DNA from: Gammaproteobacteria bacterium
GTDB lineage: Bacteria > Pseudomonadota > Gammaproteobacteria > Xanthomonadales > Marinicellaceae
DNA length: 37,177 nt
NCBI GenBank assembly: GCA_030432115.1
Contig: JAUIHY010000005.1
Location: 1 to 37,177 of the forward strand
Direction: 5' to 3'
In this document: one piece after another, positions 26,884 through 35,084 of the stretch
Layout: each line of letters opens with the position of its first letter
How positions within the stretch are numbered: position 1 is the stretch's first letter
The notes under the pieces: model-generated
Told to the model about the DNA's origin: nothing
Database searches by the model: none
Seen by the model: only the letters and a program-made list of their open reading frames with translations
Made by a program: the position numbers and the translations under genes

Positions 26884-27564
26884 ATGAAAAAGATAATTAT
26901 ATCTCTTATGGTCATTCCTTTTATTTCTGGAGCCGGTACAGTTGAAGAAGCTGGTGGTAGACTTGGTGATAAAACACCAATCAAAAACCATACAATGGTG
27001 GCTCTTTCTGATGAAAGTAAAAAACCACAAATAAAACCTATATCAGAAAAAGGGGGTGGTAGCCCAATTTATTACCGCTATCATGCTGCCACCGGTGTTG
27101 ACTTTGATGGCAGAACTTCAGATTTTGTTGCAGGTGGAATCGGTCATGGTGTTCGCTCATGCCAAGCAAGTTCTACAGAGCAATTTATAGACCATGAAAT
27201 CAAAATCAAGAATGGAGAAATATTGCAATGGTTTGATGTTTGGGGTAATGACAGTAATGCTACAGAAAACATGACGGCGATTTTATATCGACAATGTTAT
27301 CCAGTATTAGGTTCTGGCCCAAGTGGCGCTGACTTTTTATTGATTGAAGATATCGAAAGGAATGCGGGTAATTTCTTTTATGGAAAGTTCATGAACTTAG
27401 GTTTTGAGGACAATGAACATGAATGTAAATTGATGGCCAGAATTCGGTTTGGAGATTTTCTCAACGGTGATTGTGATGGCTCACAAGATTTACAACTTTA
27501 TAAAGTCAGGGCTCAAATATTAGGAAATGATCTAATATTTATGGACAACATGGAAGATTATTAA
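26884..27564 (+). CDS. Secreted protein of unknown function, second of a tandem paralogous pair
   Basis: The 226-residue product has a signal peptide (MKKIIISLMVIPFISGAG) and AAGGAGA upstream. It shares with the preceding gene the landmarks FDVWGNDSNATEN, CYP, an NAG turn, a cysteine before a hydrophobic strand, and LQLYKVRAQ near the end. It has extra cysteines (in RSCQAS and DCDG) and continues past the shared domain into DLIFMDNMEDY at the very C-terminus. This aligns residue for residue with the tail of the large Fn3 protein at 6660-9617; the upstream paralogue ends just before this tail. A terminator follows. Function unknown. Confidence 0.75.
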   Translation: MKKIIISLMVIPFISGAGTVEEAGGRLGDKTPIKNHTMVALSDESKKPQIKPISEKGGGSPIYYRYHAATGVDFDGRTSDFVAGGIGHGVRSCQASSTEQFIDHEIKIKNGEILQWFDVWGNDSNATENMTAILYRQCYPVLGSGPSGADFLLIEDIERNAGNFFYGKFMNLGFEDNEHECKLMARIRFGDFLNGDCDGSQDLQLYKVRAQILGNDLIFMDNMEDY

Positions 27565-27587
27565 ATACGTGCTGTATTAAAAGTTTG

Positions 27588-27620
27588 AAAGGCCTGCCAT
27601 GGGAAAATGGTGGGCTTTTT
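27588..27620 (+). terminator. Rho-independent terminator after the paralogous pair
   Basis: GCCTGCCAT (27592-27600), loop GGGAAA and ATGGTGGGC (27607-27615) form a 9-bp stem with two wobbles. It is preceded by AAA and followed by five T residues. Confidence 0.8.
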
Positions 27621-27625
27621 AATGC

Positions 27626-28324
27626 TCAGAGCTTGGGATCATGGCAAATGCCCATAGAAGCCAAATATGCCTTCAAGTTCCTATCTGGGTCATCCTCAAA
27701 ACAACTGCCCTCCACTGAAAGTAGCTTTATGCGATCGATTCGGAAGTTCCGAAAGTCATTCCTTTTTTCACACCAACCGGTTAACAACCACACCGGATTA
27801 AAAAAGAACAATGCCAATGGTTGTATCACTCGACTGGTTTCACGCTGTTGTTCATCTATATAATCCAAATGAATCTTTCTGCGGTTGCGAATGTGCTCAC
27901 GAATTTCTGAGAAATTAACTGTCCAAGGTGCTTTAGGTCGATTGGGTACGGCATAGGTGGTGATTTGTTGTAATTCACCTTGTAAATTTGCGGGTAAAAC
28001 GGCCGCAATTTTATCCAGCGCACTGTTGGCTTTTTCAGCAAAACGGTCATCAGTCCACTGTCGTACCATACTGATTCCGAGGCCAATGGCTTCCAATTCA
28101 TCGGCATCAAAAGTGATGGGTGGCAGGTAATACTTCTTATCAATGGTGTATCCAACACCGGCCTCACCCCGAATGGGTGCCCCTGTATTCATCAAACATT
28201 CAATGTCGCGATACACCGTCCTTTTACAGATGTCAAAGGCATCAGCAATCTGTTGTGCCGTCACGGCTTGCCGCCTTTGCCTTAAAAAATGTGTGATTTT
28301 AATCAACCTGTCAGCACGTCTCAT
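27626..28324 (-). CDS. YafY-type transcriptional regulator (HTH + WYL domain)
   Basis: The 232-residue protein has an N-terminal DeoR/HTH_11 winged helix (MRRADRLIKITHFLRQRR...AFDICKRTVYRDIECL, residues 1-57) followed by GAPIRGEAGVGYTI, then a WYL domain from ~135 on. WYL domains bind small ligands or nucleic acid and modulate DNA binding. It is divergent from a VOC-family gene across 123 bases containing a perfect palindrome (28374-28391). Such divergent placement usually means autoregulation and control of the neighbour. The ligand is unknown. Confidence 0.88.
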   Translation of the reverse strand: MRRADRLIKITHFLRQRRQAVTAQQIADAFDICKRTVYRDIECLMNTGAPIRGEAGVGYTIDKKYYLPPITFDADELEAIGLGISMVRQWTDDRFAEKANSALDKIAAVLPANLQGELQQITTYAVPNRPKAPWTVNFSEIREHIRNRRKIHLDYIDEQQRETSRVIQPLALFFFNPVWLLTGWCEKRNDFRNFRIDRIKLLSVEGSCFEDDPDRNLKAYLASMGICHDPKL

Positions 28325-28373
28325 GGTTAGAAATACCCTGTTTCAATAATCATTGCAGTGTACCAAAACACTA

Positions 28374-28391
28374 CTGACACCATGCTGTCAG
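28374..28391. promoter_or_regulatory. Palindromic operator candidate between the WYL regulator and VOC genes
   Basis: CTGACA and TGTCAG are perfect inverted repeats separated by six bases, an 18-base dyad suited to a dimeric helix-turn-helix protein. It lies ~50 bases from the regulator start and ~57 from the VOC gene start. Confidence 0.5.
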
Positions 28392-28447
28392 CAGTCCTTT
28401 GTTAAAGTGGATTTTTTAACCACAATAATACTACAGGAGAAATTATT

Positions 28448-28834
28448 ATGCTTGGATACGTCACTTTAGGAACCAATGATTTACCGCGTGCCACCGCTTT
28501 TTATGATGCGTTATTTGAAACGATCGGTGTGGGTCGTTCTATGGAAGAAGAAAATTATTTTGTCGCATGGTCACCTGGCCAACTGTCACCTGGCATTGCT
28601 GCCACTATACCTTTCAATAAGGAGCCCGCCACCGTTGGTAATGGTGTGATGGCGGCTTTATTAATGGAAACGCCAGAACAGGTTAAAACCCTTTACAACA
28701 AAGCGCTGGAATTGGGTGGCGCAGACGAAGGTAAACCTGGTTTCAGGCCAGAAGAGGCCAACAAAGGCTTTTTTGCCGCTTACTTTCGCGACCTGGACGG
28801 TAACAAGCTCAATGCCTTTTGTATGGTTGAATAA
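28448..28834 (+). CDS. VOC (glyoxalase/bleomycin-resistance fold) family protein
   Basis: The 128-residue protein has the VOC beta-alpha-beta-beta-beta layout: YVTLGTNDLPRATAFYDALFETIG at the N-terminus and FFAAYFRDLDGNKLNAF at the C-terminus. Members bind a metal and act on lactaldehydes, dioxygenated rings or antibiotics. The usual first-strand metal histidine is absent (tyrosine at that place), so it may be non-catalytic or use other ligands. AGGAG lies nine bases upstream. It is divergent from the YafY-type regulator, the common genomic partner of such small VOC proteins. The substrate cannot be inferred. Confidence 0.85.
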   Translation: MLGYVTLGTNDLPRATAFYDALFETIGVGRSMEEENYFVAWSPGQLSPGIAATIPFNKEPATVGNGVMAALLMETPEQVKTLYNKALELGGADEGKPGFRPEEANKGFFAAYFRDLDGNKLNAFCMVE

Positions 28835-28840
28835 GCTGAC

Positions 28841-28882
28841 AAACACCACTGAATCAACTCAAGCTGATTCAGTGGTGTTTTT
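28841..28882. terminator. Strong bidirectional terminator between VOC gene and CadC-like regulator gene
   Basis: A perfect 16-bp stem (28841-28856 with 28865-28880) around an 8-base loop is flanked by AAA on the left and five T residues on the right. It sits between convergent genes. Confidence 0.92.
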
Positions 28883-28885
28883 GTA

Positions 28886-30997
28886 CTAATGCTCAAGAGT
28901 TAGCTCTACCACTTCTTTTTTGGCGGCCATCCGAACCCCAAGCAAGGCATGGTTTTCATCGATATCGGTTAAATAATCAACCTCATCTCTGACCAAACCC
29001 AGCACATTGAATGACTGATTGTTCAAATCGTATGACCACAATTGGTTGTTGCTGTTGATGGCGTAAATCACCTGTCCCTTGATGACAAAGCTGTTTGCTC
29101 TGTCTCCTTGGTTTTCTAAATCCAGAATCTGTTCAGGTTCTACAGCACCAGGCTGCCAAAAACGATCTAATTTGTCTTTATATATCAAGCGACCGTCAGC
29201 AGTTTTTGCTGCCCATTTGACAGGCACACCAGTTATGCTTTTGTTTGTTGAGTTATTCAAATCATATTCAACATATTGGCTCATGCCCTTATCAAACACT
29301 TCTAGCAAAGCTGTGTTGCTCTCACTGTTCCATTGGAACAACTGCCATACTGCATGTGGCATGGGGAAAGTTTTTCGTCTGCCGTCGAGGTAGACTTGAT
29401 TGAGCACCCCATTGGCATTGACCAGTAAACTTTGACCATCAGCTGCCCAGTCTATGCCACGAATGAAACTGTCTTTTGGAAAATCAGTCAGCATGGTGAG
29501 GCTTGGGCCATCGCTGATCCAGAGCTGCTGTTCTCCAGAACGTTCTGACCAGAAGGCAATCAATGAACCGCCGGGTTGAAACATCGCAAAATCTTCTCCC
29601 AGCGTAGACCGCTGAAAAGAGTCATAAGCTTCGATTGGTACGGCTTCGTTGTTCATGTCACGCAGTGGCAACTGAACGATGTCACTGTCATAGCTCCCTT
29701 TGATCATCAACATGCGATCACCATCGGGGTGGAAAACAGGCTGCCCCATCCTTTCATCAAAAGGCAGATTAATTTTAGTCACTACCCCTGAATATGAAAG
29801 GGTGAACAACTGACGGCCTGTACTGAAAATCAATAAATCATCCAAGGGCACAAAATTAGGGCGAACCAGAAAATGTTCACTGATTTCTGGTGGACGCTTG
29901 ATCATGTGGCTGGATAACAGGCTGCCATCGGGTTTCAATATATCGATATACTGTTGGTTGTCATTGTCTATGCGGCTCACCGCAAACAAGTCTTTTTGCC
30001 GCGAATAGGCAAAATCTACCAAGTTACCTTCGCCCGGGCTGTACAAGTCGGTGCTGGCATTGTCACTGGTGGAGTATTGAATCAACTTCCAACGCCCAGA
30101 CTGCTTTTGAAACATGACAATCTTGTCATCACTGACCCATTTGGGTTTGACCACCTTAGATTGCTTACATTGCAGTATGGTTTTGGGTTGTTGTGGGCTG
30201 TTTAAAGCCTGTTCAAAATCTAGTGTAACCAAATCATAGCAATCTTTTTGGGTCACAGGAACATCACAAGCTTGGGTGGCAAAAAACACCAGTTGTTTAC
30301 CGTCCGGCGAAAAATCATGGCTACCATAAGAACCCCAATCTTCAGTCAACTGTATTTCACGCTGGCTGTCTATGTGCTTGGCCCAAATTTTATCTTTGCA
30401 CATCGTGCCCAAATACCTGTGAAAAACAATGTATTCACCATCTGGCGAATAAGTGGGGTCAGTTTCCTTATCATCTGTAGCGGTCAGTGAGTACAAGGCA
30501 TCAAAAGTCATGCCGGCAGATGGTTCAGGCTTTTGGTATGAAAAGCCCCAAAGCCCAAACAACAACAAAGCAACGACAGCAAATATGGACATAAGCTTCG
30601 AAACAGGTGTTTTTAATCCGCTTGTTTTCGAAACATCTTGCTCAAGATTCGCTGGTTTCATCAAGCTGCTTGAGTCATCAGCATGCCAGTTGACCTCACA
30701 TTCCAGGCTGTAACCTTGTTTGGCATGGGTTTTGATAAAAGACTGTCCTTTTCCGTTATCTCCCAAGGCTTTTCTTAATTGGGCAATGCTTCTTTGTAAG
30801 GTGTTGGGTGAGACCACTGTTTCTGGCCAAACTGTATTTAACAAATGGTCTTGACTCACCACTTGACCTTGATGCTCAGCAAGGCAAGTTAAAACAGCAA
30901 GCGCTTTAGGCGGAAGGGTCTGAACCTGTTCTTCTCGGGTGATTTGATTTCTTGATAAATCCACATAAAAATCACCAAGCCAATACTGTTTTGCCAT
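28886..30997 (-). CDS. CadC-like membrane-bound transcriptional regulator with a TolB/PD40 propeller sensor domain
   Basis: The 703-residue protein has an OmpR/PhoB-type winged helix at 1-100 (LPPKALAVLTCLAEHQGQVVS, VSPNTLQRSIAQLRKALGD, then KQGYSLE). A linker and one membrane helix (~134-153) follow, then a large periplasmic domain of WD40-like repeats with PTYSPDGEYIVFHR, HDFSPDGKQLVFF and PVFHPDGDRMLMI. This is the CadC/ToxR one-component design: the periplasmic propeller senses a signal and the tethered winged helix acts at promoters. It is head to head with an esterase/PD40-protein operon, and the ~200-base gap holds four 11-bp phased repeats. That operon is the likely target. Confidence 0.9.
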   Translation of the reverse strand: MAKQYWLGDFYVDLSRNQITREEQVQTLPPKALAVLTCLAEHQGQVVSQDHLLNTVWPETVVSPNTLQRSIAQLRKALGDNGKGQSFIKTHAKQGYSLECEVNWHADDSSSLMKPANLEQDVSKTSGLKTPVSKLMSIFAVVALLLFGLWGFSYQKPEPSAGMTFDALYSLTATDDKETDPTYSPDGEYIVFHRYLGTMCKDKIWAKHIDSQREIQLTEDWGSYGSHDFSPDGKQLVFFATQACDVPVTQKDCYDLVTLDFEQALNSPQQPKTILQCKQSKVVKPKWVSDDKIVMFQKQSGRWKLIQYSTSDNASTDLYSPGEGNLVDFAYSRQKDLFAVSRIDNDNQQYIDILKPDGSLLSSHMIKRPPEISEHFLVRPNFVPLDDLLIFSTGRQLFTLSYSGVVTKINLPFDERMGQPVFHPDGDRMLMIKGSYDSDIVQLPLRDMNNEAVPIEAYDSFQRSTLGEDFAMFQPGGSLIAFWSERSGEQQLWISDGPSLTMLTDFPKDSFIRGIDWAADGQSLLVNANGVLNQVYLDGRRKTFPMPHAVWQLFQWNSESNTALLEVFDKGMSQYVEYDLNNSTNKSITGVPVKWAAKTADGRLIYKDKLDRFWQPGAVEPEQILDLENQGDRANSFVIKGQVIYAINSNNQLWSYDLNNQSFNVLGLVRDEVDYLTDIDENHALLGVRMAAKKEVVELTLEH

Positions 30998-31099
30998 AAA
31001 TTAATTCACTGTTTGATGGCCTTAATTGTATCTAAATTTTAGCAACCACCATCGAAAAATATCTTTTAATATCAAGTGCTCAACGCATTGACAGTGTCC

Positions 31100-31139
31100 A
31101 ATCAGCAAGAAATCAGCCATAAATCAGCACAACATCAGG
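31100..31139 (+). promoter_or_regulatory. Four 11-bp phased direct repeats (candidate operator)
   Basis: AATCAGC occurs at 31100, 31111 and 31122, and a fourth, degenerate unit CATCAGG at 31133, each exactly 11 bases after the last. The array ends four bases before a TTATAT -10-like box (31143-31148) and would cover the -35 region of the esterase operon. OmpR-class winged helices bind such same-face direct repeats. Confidence 0.6.
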
Positions 31140-31193
31140 TGTTTATATCCAGCGGTGCTTAAGATGGGAGCTTTCACCAAGGAACGTTTGTTT

Positions 31194-32060
31194 ATGAAAA
31201 AACACACATTATTTGCATGGTTACTTCTGGCTCCTTTTGTTGTCTTTTCAGGCAGTCAAAGTTCTGCCTATGAGATGCCAAGAACGCACGTCATTCCAAT
31301 CAATGATGCCGCTAATGATCGCCAATATGAACTGTATATCAAGTTACCCAAAGATTATGAGAAACATCAAAAGGTCAGGTATCCTGTGATCTATTTCACC
31401 GATGCTGTTTGGCACATTGAAGCGTTATCAGCCGCCACCGAATACCTTTTGGAGGACAGCATTTTGGTCGGTATTTCTTGGCAAAAAGACATCGACGATG
31501 CGTTAATCAAAACAGCAGGCGATCACGTCAGCAGGTACAGAGATTACTCACCACGCCCTTCTGATAATCCAGAGCACCAATCTAAATACCATTTTGGTCA
31601 GGCCAAACAGCATTTGGACTTCATACGCAATACCGTGATTAGTTACACAGAAAAACATTACCGAACCGAAACGACCCAACGCAGCTATTTTGGCTATTCC
31701 ATGGGCGGTGAATTTGGCGCGTATGTATTACTGACCCAGCCCGATACCTTCAGTCATTACATCCTAGGCAGTCCTTCACTGGGGCAAGCAGACGCTGAAT
31801 ACCTGTCATCACTCGCCAAAACAAACGCAACTGAGCTGAACAATAGCGATGCCCAAGTATTGATTTCCTACGGAACGTTGGAACAAGAATCAGGCGCCCA
31901 CATTGAAGGCTTGATTTCAAGTTTAAAAGTCCTGCAAGCCCAAAACATGTCAATTTCTCACCCAATAATCGAAGGTAATCACCAAAGTGCATTTCCATTG
32001 ACCGTGGTACAAGCCGTCAGTTGGTTGAGCAACAACTTAAATTCAGGAGAAAAACCATGA
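31194..32060 (+). CDS. Exported alpha/beta-hydrolase (putative esterase family)
   Basis: From ATG 31194 (AAGGA at 31179-31183) the product is 288 residues with a signal peptide ending around SSAY. An upstream ATG at 31155 is rejected because it would bury that signal. The fold matches the PF00756-type esterases. The nucleophile is Ser169 in GYSMGGEFG, and the catalytic histidine is probably His263 in EGNHQSAFP. IYFTDAVWHIEALSAA and ILVGISW are oxyanion-side strands. Relatives hydrolyse siderophore esters, S-formylglutathione or acyl-sugars; which applies here is not determinable. Its stop overlaps the next start (ATGA at 32057-32060), so translation is coupled. Confidence 0.85.
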   Translation: MKKHTLFAWLLLAPFVVFSGSQSSAYEMPRTHVIPINDAANDRQYELYIKLPKDYEKHQKVRYPVIYFTDAVWHIEALSAATEYLLEDSILVGISWQKDIDDALIKTAGDHVSRYRDYSPRPSDNPEHQSKYHFGQAKQHLDFIRNTVISYTEKHYRTETTQRSYFGYSMGGEFGAYVLLTQPDTFSHYILGSPSLGQADAEYLSSLAKTNATELNNSDAQVLISYGTLEQESGAHIEGLISSLKVLQAQNMSISHPIIEGNHQSAFPLTVVQAVSWLSNNLNSGEKP

Positions 32061-32938
32061 AAACACAATTACTATTGATGTCCTTATCACTCACCTTTTC
32101 CATCAGCGCACACGGCAACGTTGAAAGAGACTACCCTGTCATGAAAGGCCCATTGTTGGGGCAAAAACCACCAGGAATGGTGGCAGAGCCGTTTGCTCCT
32201 GGCATCATTTCTCAGTCAGGCTGGGAAGTTGAAGGTGTTTTTTCGCCGGCCATGGATGAATTTTATTTCACCACCCGAAGTGGCGAAGGCCAGCCGATTA
32301 CTGTCACCGGTCTGCGCCAACAAGAGGGCATTTGGAAAAAATACATACAATTCAAAAGAAATGGAGAAGTCAGCTTTTCACCAGATGGCCAAAGAATGCA
32401 CATGGCAAAAGGCTATAAAGACCGTGTCGGTGCCGGTTGGTCAGAACGCAAAAGCCTAGGTCCTGATTTTGACCGAAAAGACTGGGGTATTATGCGACTG
32501 ACCGCTTCAGCCAAAGGCACCTATGTCTTTGATGATTATAAAAGCAAAGACGTCATCCGTATATCAACGGTTGAAGATGGACAAAGACAAGCGCCCAAAT
32601 TAATGGGGCCAGAAGTCAATAGTGGTGAATGGACCGCCCACCCTTTCATCGCACCAGACGAAAGTTATCTGATTTGGGACAGTGAACGTGAAGGTGGATT
32701 TGGCGATTCTGATTTGTACATCAGCTTTAAGCAAAATGATGGTTCATGGGGGCCCGCCATTAACATGGGTGAACAAGTAAACTCAGCCGGCTGGGACGCC
32801 TATGCCACAGTCACTTCAGACGGAAAATACATGTTATTCAACCGTCAATTGTCTGAAACCAACACCGACATCTACTGGGTTGATGCCAAAATCATTGAAA
32901 CACTCAGGGCACAAAATCAAAATAAGACCAAGAAATGA
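32057..32938 (+). CDS. Exported PD40 (TolB-like) beta-propeller protein
   Basis: From ATG 32057 (AGGAGA at 32045-32050) the protein has 293 residues and a signal peptide (MKTQLLLMSLSLTFSISAHG). The mature part shows PD40/WD40-like blades: VFSPAMDEFYFTTRS, VSFSPDGQRMHMAKG, HPFIAPDESYLIWDSE, ATVTSDGKYMLFNR. The WDSEREGGFGDSDLYIS stretch is typical of PD40 proteins. It overlaps the esterase gene by four bases. The divergent regulator carries a propeller of the same repeat type, which suggests that sensor and effector recognise related ligands. The ligand is unknown. Confidence 0.82.
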   Translation: MKTQLLLMSLSLTFSISAHGNVERDYPVMKGPLLGQKPPGMVAEPFAPGIISQSGWEVEGVFSPAMDEFYFTTRSGEGQPITVTGLRQQEGIWKKYIQFKRNGEVSFSPDGQRMHMAKGYKDRVGAGWSERKSLGPDFDRKDWGIMRLTASAKGTYVFDDYKSKDVIRISTVEDGQRQAPKLMGPEVNSGEWTAHPFIAPDESYLIWDSEREGGFGDSDLYISFKQNDGSWGPAINMGEQVNSAGWDAYATVTSDGKYMLFNRQLSETNTDIYWVDAKIIETLRAQNQNKTKK

Positions 32939-32979
32939 AGACCAATTTAAAGTTGCTTAAATGATCTTAATCCGAGCCA

Positions 32980-34089
32980 TCAAGTCGCCAATGCGTCTTG
33001 TCGGAACTGTCTTGGCGTTTTATCAACGTGTTGTTTGAAAGCCCTGTTGAATGGCCCCAAAGAATTGTAACCACAGTCAAAAGCAATGGTGGCAATATTT
33101 AGGTGTTGTTTTTCAGGGTTTTTGAGCAGCTCAAGTGCACGCTCAATGCGGTATTTATTTACCATGTGATTGAAATTTCTGAACTTAAGGGTATGGGTGA
33201 TGCATCGAGTCACTTTGTATTCTTGTGCGCCAATGTGTTCGGCTAAGTCAGACACTTTTAAGTTGGACTGAGTGAGCAAGACATCACTTTGAATGGCATC
33301 AATCACTTTATCTGCCAGTAAATTGGCTTCATCGTTTTGACTGGTTTCATCAAGCCTTGACAACAGTGAATCAGCTCGTAAAGTTTTTAAGCGGTACTCA
33401 ACCGCCAAACGGCTGCTTATCAGAACGATGAAGGCACAGCACGTCAGTAAGTCGTTACTCAATTTTGCAGCCAATGTCCCTGCTTCGGCTCCCATTAACC
33501 AAAAAATGGCCAGCGCAACAGGGACGCTGAACACAGCCAAGTAGAAAACCCTGAAACGTTGTTCAGGTACAGAGCGTATTCTATTGAACCCACTGAGCGC
33601 ATCATTCCAGACAAAAACTATGGCTGTGATGCAGATAAAAGAGGCCACATTACTGAACACCCGATAAATTTCATTGGCGGCACCATTGAGGCTTGCTGGA
33701 GGCATCATCGCTTCAATGGCTTCAACAGCAATGATCACAGCAACGACATAAACAGCTTTTGTATTCAAAACCATGCTGTCACGAAACAGCGCCCTGCTCA
33801 ACAGCCAAAACCAAGCACAACCACCAGAACCTAGCACTGCCAAAGTCCCATAAGTCAACCCAGTGGAAGTAGGCAAATACCTGGCCAATGTGCCACACAA
33901 AAGGCACCATGCCAAGCACCACCAAATCAGTTTAAGATGCTCTGTTTTTTTGATTTTTGCCACAACATGGCTAAAAAAACCATGAAAAAACGGCGCTGAT
34001 TCCGGGCTTGTAAAGCGTTCTTTGTTCATTGGGTTCATACGATATCTTCGGGTTTTGCCTCTTTTTCTGGCCGATTTCCAAATCGGCAT
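32980..34089 (-). CDS. AraC-family transcriptional regulator with an N-terminal membrane domain
   Basis: The 369-residue protein has roughly six to seven hydrophobic segments between ~45 and ~235 and a C-terminal AraC/XylS double helix-turn-helix (~265-365). The HTH shows LKVSDLAEHIGAQEYKVTRCI and the second-HTH signature IATIAFDCGYNSLGPFNRAFKQHVDKTPRQFR. Membrane-embedded AraC regulators of this shape respond to envelope or membrane signals. In-frame starts at 34089, 34038 and 34029 are possible; none has a strong ribosome site. It is divergent from a DUF2306 gene and convergent with the PD40 gene. Confidence 0.87.
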   Translation of the reverse strand: MPIWKSARKRGKTRRYRMNPMNKERFTSPESAPFFHGFFSHVVAKIKKTEHLKLIWWCLAWCLLCGTLARYLPTSTGLTYGTLAVLGSGGCAWFWLLSRALFRDSMVLNTKAVYVVAVIIAVEAIEAMMPPASLNGAANEIYRVFSNVASFICITAIVFVWNDALSGFNRIRSVPEQRFRVFYLAVFSVPVALAIFWLMGAEAGTLAAKLSNDLLTCCAFIVLISSRLAVEYRLKTLRADSLLSRLDETSQNDEANLLADKVIDAIQSDVLLTQSNLKVSDLAEHIGAQEYKVTRCITHTLKFRNFNHMVNKYRIERALELLKNPEKQHLNIATIAFDCGYNSLGPFNRAFKQHVDKTPRQFRQDALAT

Positions 34090-34237
34090 GATTTAAATCA
34101 CCGATTAAAGACAATCAAATCAATGGTAATCATAATAGCACAGCCAGCCTGATACACCAGTACCTATGGTCATGGAAAGATGTGCTTGATTGCGCGATGA
34201 GACATTAATAATTAACCGACTTGATACAGAGGGCATT

Positions 34238-35074
34238 ATGAGCACACAAACTATAACTTCACCATGGTGGCGGTCAGCTCCATTGGCCAAAAAGGCATTG
34301 AATGGATCGGCAAAATTTTGGTTTTCAACGGTTCTGGTTGGCCAAGCAATCTTTTCTTATTACATCGTTATGTTTTATTACAAGGCGACATTGGTAAACC
34401 AAAATATTGAACGCTTCAATGAAATCATGCCTGGTGGCTACATCCAGGGGGATTTTTGGGGCAACATTGCCGTGGTTGCTCATGTACTGCTTGCAGCCAT
34501 CATCACGGTCGGCGGCTTGATTCAACTGATACCTTTCATACGCACAAATTATCCCGCCCTACACAGGTGGAATGGCCGGCTGTATGTCATGACAGCACTG
34601 ACCATCAGCTTGACGGGCATGTTCATGATCATCACACGTTACGAAAAAATTGTTGGCACGTTTATTGGACATGCAGCCGTTACCCTCAATGGCGCCATCA
34701 TAGTGGTGTGTGCTGTACAGGCGTTCAGGTTCGCGCGCCAAAGAAAATTTGCCCAACACCGCATCTGGGCGTTGCGTTTGTTCTTGGCTGCCAGCGGTGT
34801 GTGGATGTTTAGGGTTGGTTTGATGGCATGGCTCAGCATCCACGGCAAACCTGTTGGGTTCGACCCAGTCAGCTTTTCAGGCCCCTTTCTTACCGCACTT
34901 TATATCACGGTCTATATTTTGCCCCTGTTCTTCATGGAAATTTATTTGCGCGCACAAAGAAGCCCATCAGCATCGAAAAAAATGATGACAGCCGCCATGG
35001 TGTTGACCATCAGTTTAATAATGACGCTTGGCGTTTTTGCCGCCACCATGGGCATGTGGTTACCAAGAATTTAA
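34238..35074 (+). CDS. DUF2306 multi-pass membrane protein
   Basis: From ATG 34238 (AGAGGG at 34228-34233) the product is 278 residues; an in-frame upstream start at 34190 is unlikely. It has about seven hydrophobic segments, with conserved histidines and arginines at helix ends in the LHRWNGRLYV and AQHRIWALRLFLA motifs that recur in DUF2306 proteins. No function is established for this family; the paired membrane histidines could bind heme. It is divergent from the membrane AraC regulator, its likely controller. A hairpin follows at 35085-35107. Confidence 0.78.
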   Translation: MSTQTITSPWWRSAPLAKKALNGSAKFWFSTVLVGQAIFSYYIVMFYYKATLVNQNIERFNEIMPGGYIQGDFWGNIAVVAHVLLAAIITVGGLIQLIPFIRTNYPALHRWNGRLYVMTALTISLTGMFMIITRYEKIVGTFIGHAAVTLNGAIIVVCAVQAFRFARQRKFAQHRIWALRLFLAASGVWMFRVGLMAWLSIHGKPVGFDPVSFSGPFLTALYITVYILPLFFMEIYLRAQRSPSASKKMMTAAMVLTISLIMTLGVFAATMGMWLPRI

Positions 35075-35084
35075 GGCTTGTAGC

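Noticed and set aside
34096-34132. Several AATCA copies in the divergent gap of the AraC/DUF2306 pair
   Set aside because: Spacing is irregular (17, 5, 10 bases), the region is AT-rich and no dyad is formed. Not distinguishable from composition.
34456-34848. Alternative open frames overlapping the DUF2306 gene
   Set aside because: The compositions are atypical (His/Cys/Thr-rich) and they lie wholly inside a convincing membrane-protein gene.
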